This document shows, in pieces, positions 61,343 through 64,000 of a stretch of 64,000 nt of DNA. A program made the translations under genes and the position numbers. Below the pieces are notes generated by a model. That model ran no database searches, was not told the origin of the DNA, and saw nothing but the letters and a program-made list of their open reading frames with translations. The stretch comes from Psychroflexus curvus (lineage in GTDB: Bacteria; Bacteroidota; Bacteroidia; Flavobacteriales; Flavobacteriaceae). The stretch is from the NCBI RefSeq assembly GCF_020164585.1, contig NZ_JAIQZF010000008.1, positions 48,649-112,648 on the forward strand, in the 5' to 3' direction. Positions within the stretch are counted from its first letter, which is position 1. Each line of letters starts with the position of its first letter.

Positions 61343-61358
61343 TAAAAACTTCAAAGCA

Positions 61359-62426
61359 ATGAATAACACTGATATACAACTTGATATTAAGAAAGCTGAA
61401 AACTCCAGAATAGACCAGGTAGATTTCAGCAATCTTCAGTTTGGAAAAATTAATGCAGACCATATGATGTATTGTGATTACATCGATGGAGCGTGGCAAA
61501 CGCCTCAAATCGTTCCTTACGGACCGATGGAAATTGAGCCTTCTGCCAAAGTGTTTCATTACGGTCAGGCCGTGTTTGAAGGGATGAAAGCCTTTAAAGA
61601 TGAAGAGGATCAGGTCTGGTTGTTTAGACCCGAACAGAATTTTGAGCGTATCAACACATCCTCCAAACGTCTGGCGATTCCGGAATTTCCAAAAGATCAC
61701 TTCTTTACCTCACTAAAGACCCTGCTGGAAATGGATAAAGACTGGATCAAGAAAGGCGAAGGAAATTCGCTTTACATCCGTCCGTTTGTGATCGCTACTG
61801 AAAACGGCGTTTCCGCATCAGAGTCCAATCGCTACCGATTTATGATCATCACCTGTCCGGCACAGGCGTACTATAACAAACCTATCAAAGTCATCTTTGC
61901 TCAGGAATACTCCAGAGCTGCTGATGGCGGGGTGGGTTATGCGAAAGCTGCCGGTAACTATGGCGCTCAATTTTATCCAACCAAACTGGCCAAAGCCAAA
62001 GGCTTGGACCAGATCATTTGGACCGATGCCAGTTCCCACGAATACCTGGAGGAAGCCGGAACCATGAACATTTTCTTTAGAGTAGGCGATAAGCTGCTTA
62101 CCGCACCAACCAACGACAGGATTTTGGATGGGGTCACCCGTAAAAGCATCATACAGTTAGCGAAAGATAATAATGTAGACGTGGTAGTTGAAAAGGTATC
62201 GGTTAAAGAAATAGTCAATGCTGCCAAAAACGGGGAACTCAAAGAAATCTTTGGCGCAGGAACGGCGGCAACAGTTGTGAGAGTGGACGGATTTGAATAC
62301 GATGGCACTTACTATGACCTGCCAACGATTGATGAACCCTACGGCACCTTCTTCAAAAAATCCCTACAGGACATTCAGTACAATAAAGTAAAAGATCCAC
62401 ACGGCTGGACTGTGAAAGCGTTTTGA
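61359..62426 (+). CDS. ilvE: Branched-chain amino acid aminotransferase
   Basis: 355 residues of the fold-type IV PLP aminotransferase family. The motifs are FHYGQAVFEGMKAFK, LYIRPFVIATE, GYAKAAGNYGAQFYP (with the PLP Lys) and YLEEAGTMNIFF, all as in IlvE. It interconverts Leu, Ile and Val with their keto acids. It has its own -7 box and stands alone between repeat regions; no other ilv or leu genes are in the window. Confidence 0.93.
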   Translation: MNNTDIQLDIKKAENSRIDQVDFSNLQFGKINADHMMYCDYIDGAWQTPQIVPYGPMEIEPSAKVFHYGQAVFEGMKAFKDEEDQVWLFRPEQNFERINTSSKRLAIPEFPKDHFFTSLKTLLEMDKDWIKKGEGNSLYIRPFVIATENGVSASESNRYRFMIITCPAQAYYNKPIKVIFAQEYSRAADGGVGYAKAAGNYGAQFYPTKLAKAKGLDQIIWTDASSHEYLEEAGTMNIFFRVGDKLLTAPTNDRILDGVTRKSIIQLAKDNNVDVVVEKVSVKEIVNAAKNGELKEIFGAGTAATVVRVDGFEYDGTYYDLPTIDEPYGTFFKKSLQDIQYNKVKDPHGWTVKAF

Positions 62427-62461
62427 TTAGTAACTAGTATCAAGTAGTCAGTAGTCAGTAG

Positions 62462-62608
62462 TAAGTAGTCAGTATTCGATGTTCATGCTTTGTATATTCG
62501 CGTATTTGGCATGGCGCTGTATCTAAGTCCCCATTAATCGATTACACGAATATTCGAATATTCGGCGTGGCTGTGCCACTAATCGTATAGTCGGCAGAGC
62601 GGTGTAGC
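62462..62608. repeat. Hairpin element, reverse orientation, copy R1
   Basis: TCAGTATTCGATGTTCATGCTT, then GGCGCTGTATCTAAGTCCCC, then CGGCGTGGCTGTGCCACTAA and GTCGGCAGAGCGGTGTAGC. It is the reverse complement of the elements at 1966-2402 and 20991-21112. Nearly identical to 63102-63248, exactly 640 bp away. Confidence 0.85.
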
Positions 62609-62638
62609 ATAGATTTTAATAAGAATATTTTTAAAGCA

Positions 62639-62784
62639 GAATCTCAAAAACGGCCTATTTTTTATGGAATGATTAAAACAAAAAAGAGGTGAAGTTCGGG
62701 CGAAGGAGCAAAGCACTAGTGAAACGGTTTGCTTTGCGTGGAGGAGCCATTTTCGTAGTTTTAAAAGACATAAAAATAAGCCTA
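62639..62784. repeat. AAAACGGCC-element, copy 2 of 3 (interrupted)
   Basis: It follows R1 with the joining text TAGATTTTAATAAGAATATTTT, as copy 3 follows R3. After AAGCCTAGAC the usual ending is replaced by a CCTGCCT...AGGCAGG palindrome (62784-62821), suggesting insertion of that palindrome. Confidence 0.75.
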
Positions 62785-63101
62785 GACCTTTCCTGCCTAC
62801 CTGCGGTTTAGCAGGCAGGTTGATTACTTTTTACGGCAATGGAAATCGAGGTACGAGATTCATGAACACTTAAAACAATAACAACTGGGGTGAACTAAAA
62901 AAGTAATGAGACATTAATTATATCGAAACGCCATTTAAGTGATGTTTAGTCTAGTAGTGGTTCCTGATTCTATTAAGTCGGTTGTCCATTAACCGTTCAC
63001 CATTCACCTTTGACAAAGACCGGTGGCTGAGCCTGCCCGTTCTGGCGGGTGTCCGCCTCAGGCGGATGTATCGAAGCCAGGTCGTGATTTTTGAGTAGTA
63101 G

Positions 63102-63248
63102 CAAGTAGTCAGTATTCGATGTTCATGCTTCGCCTATTCGCGTATTAGGCATGGCGCTGTATCTAAGTCCCCATTAATCGATTACACGAATATTCGAATA
63201 TTCGGCGTGGCTGCGCCACTAATCGTATAGTCGGCAGAGCGGTGTAGC
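63102..63248. repeat. Hairpin element, reverse orientation, copy R2
   Basis: Same length and order as R1 at a 640-bp distance, with few substitutions (for example GTGGCTGCGCCAC in place of GTGGCTGTGCCAC). Confidence 0.85.
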
Positions 63249-63368
63249 GGGTAGACTGTAGGATTTAGGGAGTAGGTTGTAGGAGGATTGACCTTCCCTA
63301 AATAGCCTTGACCGTTTTGGTTAATATACTAATTGATTATTTTCATAATTCTATCGGACAATTATGAG

Positions 63369-63459
63369 CATGGCGCTGTATCTAAGTCCCCATTACTCGA
63401 ATATTCGAATATTCGGCGTGGCTGTGCCACTAATCGTATATTCGGCAGAGCGGTGTAGC
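63369..63459. repeat. Hairpin element, reverse orientation, copy R3
   Basis: Shorter copy starting at CATGGCGCTGTATCTAAGTC and ending GCGGTGTAGC. It continues directly into the AAAACGGCC element, the same junction as after R1. Confidence 0.8.
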
Positions 63460-63487
63460 TTAGATTTTAATAAGAATATTTTCAAAT

Positions 63488-63690
63488 CAGAATCTCAAAA
63501 ACGGCCTATTTTTTATGGAATGATTAAAACAAAAAAGAGGTGAAGTGCGGGCGAAGGAGCAAAGCACTAGTGAAACGGTTTGCTTTGCGTGGAGGAACCA
63601 CTTTTGTAGTTTTAAAAGACATAAAAATAAGCCTAGTCCCCAAGGCTTTGGGGATTGTTTCTTTTTTGGGCGATGCAAAAAAGAAAAGGA
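63488..63690. repeat. AAAACGGCC-element, copy 3 of 3
   Basis: Full-length copy from AATCTCAAAAACGGCC to GGGCGATGCAAAAAAGAAA. Its frame is broken at the second codon after the ATG (GAA TGA), unlike copy 1. Confidence 0.8.
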
Positions 63691-63750
63691 TTGTTAAATT
63701 TTCTCAATAATCTCCATTTAGATAGTTGTCCAAGGTAACTTAATTTGCTT

Positions 63751-63809
63751 CATATTCGAATATTCGGCGTGGCTGTGCCACTAATCGTATATTCGGCAGA
63801 GCGGTGTAG
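63751..63809. repeat. Hairpin element, reverse orientation, copy R4 (short)
   Basis: Only the CATATTCGAATATTCGGCG, GTGGCTGTGCCAC and GCAGAGCGGTGTAG parts are present. Confidence 0.75.
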
Positions 63810-63952
63810 GGAGTAGCATGACCTTTCCTTAATTAGAACTGTATATTAATGACGCAACAGGCTTCTTCCCTTAGAGATACTGTGTAAAAACACAAGCAAT
63901 CTTAAGTTTTTTTCATATTTTTATTCTTTAGGAAGTTATCTGACTATCCTGC

Positions 63953-63980
63953 GACGGGGCTACGGTCTCGTCTTTTTTTT
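63953..63980 (+). terminator. Strong intrinsic terminator with UACG loop
   Basis: Arms GACGGGGC (63953-63960) and GTCTCGTC (63965-63972) form an 8-bp stem (with G-T pairs) closed by a C(TACG)G tetraloop, followed by eight T residues. The T-run is on the + strand side only. No gene upstream on the + strand ends nearby (ilvE stops 1.5 kb earlier), so the transcript it ends is unknown. Confidence 0.7.
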
Positions 63981-64000
63981 GTCCAATCATAAGTTGGATC

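Larger units (their letters stand above)
60005..61358. other. Gene-free repeat region C1
   Basis: About 1.35 kb without a credible gene. It contains one copy of the AAAACGGCC element (60119-60340), part of another (about 60895-60960), GC-rich palindromes (60460-60540), a nested hairpin (60821-60870), and simple text such as GATTGATGATTGAAGATTG. A 68-residue frame at 60155-60361 lies in the repeat and is not supported by its other copies. Confidence 0.7.
62427..64000. other. Gene-free repeat region C2
   Basis: About 1.6 kb without a credible gene. It carries four reverse-orientation hairpin elements, copies 2 and 3 of the AAAACGGCC element, two GC-rich palindromes and a strong terminator at the right end. 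The final 190 bases before the window edge are not part of the repeats. Confidence 0.7.

Noticed and set aside
63487..63678. 63-residue frame on the reverse strand of the AAAACGGCC element
   Set aside because: Reverse strand of a non-coding repeat with no family similarity.

Overview
The window looks like a chromosomal stretch of a flavobacterium (Bacteroidota, probably Flavobacteriaceae; genus not determined). The evidence is low GC with very AT-rich blocks, repeated promoter boxes of the TAnnTTTG type ahead of several genes (hemW, a mutS-like gene, rnhB, ilvE and others), and family content typical of the phylum: an OmpA-like lipoprotein, a large putative outer-membrane porin and a beta-propeller lipoprotein.

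Region 1 (1-20906) is mostly housekeeping DNA with much small-scale decay. It holds an edge-cut OmpA lipoprotein, a TIGR04283-like glycosyltransferase, a DUF456 membrane protein, hemW, a MmcQ/YjbR protein, a membrane MutS-like ATPase, ruvC, a flippase-like plus GT2 pair, a glycosyltransferase, an ECF sigma factor with a small partner, a porin, rnhB, an 817-residue lipoprotein and lipB. Between them lie four toxin-antitoxin loci, of which only one (8035-8696) looks intact. One has an amber stop in the toxin and sits between two copies of the hemW 3' end. One is a truncated YefM-like antitoxin without a toxin. One has an ochre stop in the antitoxin and an internally shortened toxin. A pirin gene also appears to have lost its middle.

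Region 2 (22456-60004) is a 37.5 kb surface-polysaccharide cluster, all on the + strand and mostly with overlapping or closely spaced genes. It starts with an ABC exporter (Wzm/Wzt) and carries about 19 glycosyltransferases, two sulfotransferase-like proteins, FkbM-type and other methyltransferases, two DegT-type aminotransferases around a WbqC protein, a WecB-type UDP-GlcNAc 2-epimerase, a nonulosonic (sialic-like) acid set (neuC, neuA and a distant neuB), an AsnB-type amidotransferase and an O-antigen polymerase/ligase-type membrane protein. A GtrA/GtrB/GT-C set with an embedded methyltransferase resembles phage-type serotype-conversion systems and lies beside remnants of broken glycosyltransferase genes. 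Base composition changes abruptly several times, including inside wzt, so the cluster is a mosaic. No initiating sugar-phosphate transferase, Wzx flippase or Wza/Wzc is seen.

Region 3 (60005-64000) holds ilvE in repeat-rich DNA. Families of dispersed repeats occur at 1434-2574, 20990-22260 and 60005-63810. They include a 133-bp tandem array, a 26-bp array of small palindromes and a compound element with a GTGGC-GCA-GCCAC hairpin. The hairpin family is in one orientation left of the polysaccharide cluster and in the opposite orientation right of it, so the cluster is bracketed by inverted repeats. A related palindrome also sits in frame inside a GT2 gene (10969-10997). No rRNA, tRNA, IS transposase or CRISPR array was seen.
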